Positions 7,526-7,680 of a DNA stretch of 7,680 nt are shown in pieces (the stretch's first letter is position 1; every line of letters begins with the position of its first letter). Where the stretch lies: contig JANPDA010000164.1 of assembly GCA_031431235.1 (NCBI GenBank), forward strand, positions 1 through 7,680, read 5' to 3'. The notes under the pieces are model-generated. The model did not search any database, had not been told where the DNA came from, and saw nothing but the letters and a program-made list of their open reading frames with translations. This DNA comes from JANNSW01 sp031431235 (GTDB taxonomy: Bacteria > Pseudomonadota > Alphaproteobacteria > Rhizobiales > Hyphomicrobiaceae). A program made the translations under genes and the position numbers.

Positions 7526-7680
7526 ATGCGGTTCGAGGGCACGAAATCCTATGTGGCGACCGACGATCTGAGGATCGCCGTCAATGCCGCCATCACCCTC
7601 GAGCGCCCCCTGCTCGTCAAAGGCGAGCCCGGCACCGGCAAGACCGTGCTCGCCCACGAGATCGCGGGAGCCCTGGGCGC
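7526..7680 (+). CDS. MoxR family AAA+ ATPase, 5' part only
   Basis: The first 51 residues of a gene that runs off the window. It begins MRFEGTKSYVATDDLRIAVN and contains a Walker A motif GEPGTGKT at about residues 34-41, within LLVKGEPGTGKTVLAHEIA. This N-terminus is typical of MoxR-type AAA+ ATPases of the CoxD/GvpN kind, which act as chaperone-like ATPases and are commonly paired with a downstream von Willebrand factor A (CoxE-like) protein; whether that partner follows cannot be seen. The start is supported by GAGGAGA (7511-7517), eight bases upstream. Confidence 0.88.
   Translation, partial: MRFEGTKSYVATDDLRIAVNAAITLERPLLVKGEPGTGKTVLAHEIAGALG

Overview
The window is GC-rich chromosomal DNA from an alphaproteobacterium, most likely of the order Hyphomicrobiales (Rhizobiales). 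The evidence is the glnB-glnA pair with a sigma-54 promoter and divergent nnr, the protein sequences themselves, and codon use dominated by G/C third positions. I cannot fix the genus. Most of the window is ordinary core genome; the unusual part is the first ~900 bases.

Layout. Positions 1-150 hold a decayed 3' fragment of a glutamine synthetase gene (minus strand). It matches the intact glnA further on but carries deletions of 20, 23 and 7 bases. Directly beside it is a two-gene minus-strand module: a DUF433 antitoxin-like gene (539-799) and a DUF5615 PIN-like toxin gene (156-542), joined by a GTGA overlap. The module has its own promoter and is shielded from glnA by a strong intrinsic terminator (865-892). 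Next come intact glnA (923-2347) and glnB (2459-2797), which form a minus-strand nitrogen-assimilation operon behind a very good sigma-54 (-24/-12) promoter at 2846-2862. Divergent from glnB is nnr (3053-4528, plus strand), a bifunctional NAD(P)H-hydrate repair enzyme. It converges on an M20 metallopeptidase gene (4686-5816, minus) across a 157-base gap with several hairpins. Upstream of the peptidase on the same strand is a CinA-type molybdopterin-binding-domain gene (5869-6624). Divergent from that is sfsA (6711-7466, plus), followed by the start of a MoxR-type AAA+ ATPase gene (7526 to the window end).

How the parts work together. GlnB (PII) reports nitrogen and 2-oxoglutarate status and, through GlnE/NtrBC, controls GlnA adenylylation and transcription. 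The GlnA tyrosine site and the GlnB uridylylation tyrosine are both present. The toxin-antitoxin pair lies between an intact glnA and a same-orientation glnA remnant. The simplest reading is that a segment carrying the pair entered by recombination in glnA, or that glnA was duplicated and one copy decayed. I see no transposase, integrase, CRISPR array, tRNA or rRNA gene. I do not see a convincing new multi-gene system; the best candidates for a second look are the glnA remnant/toxin-antitoxin arrangement, its apparently leaderless promoter, and a pair of abutting palindromes between the CinA-like gene and sfsA.
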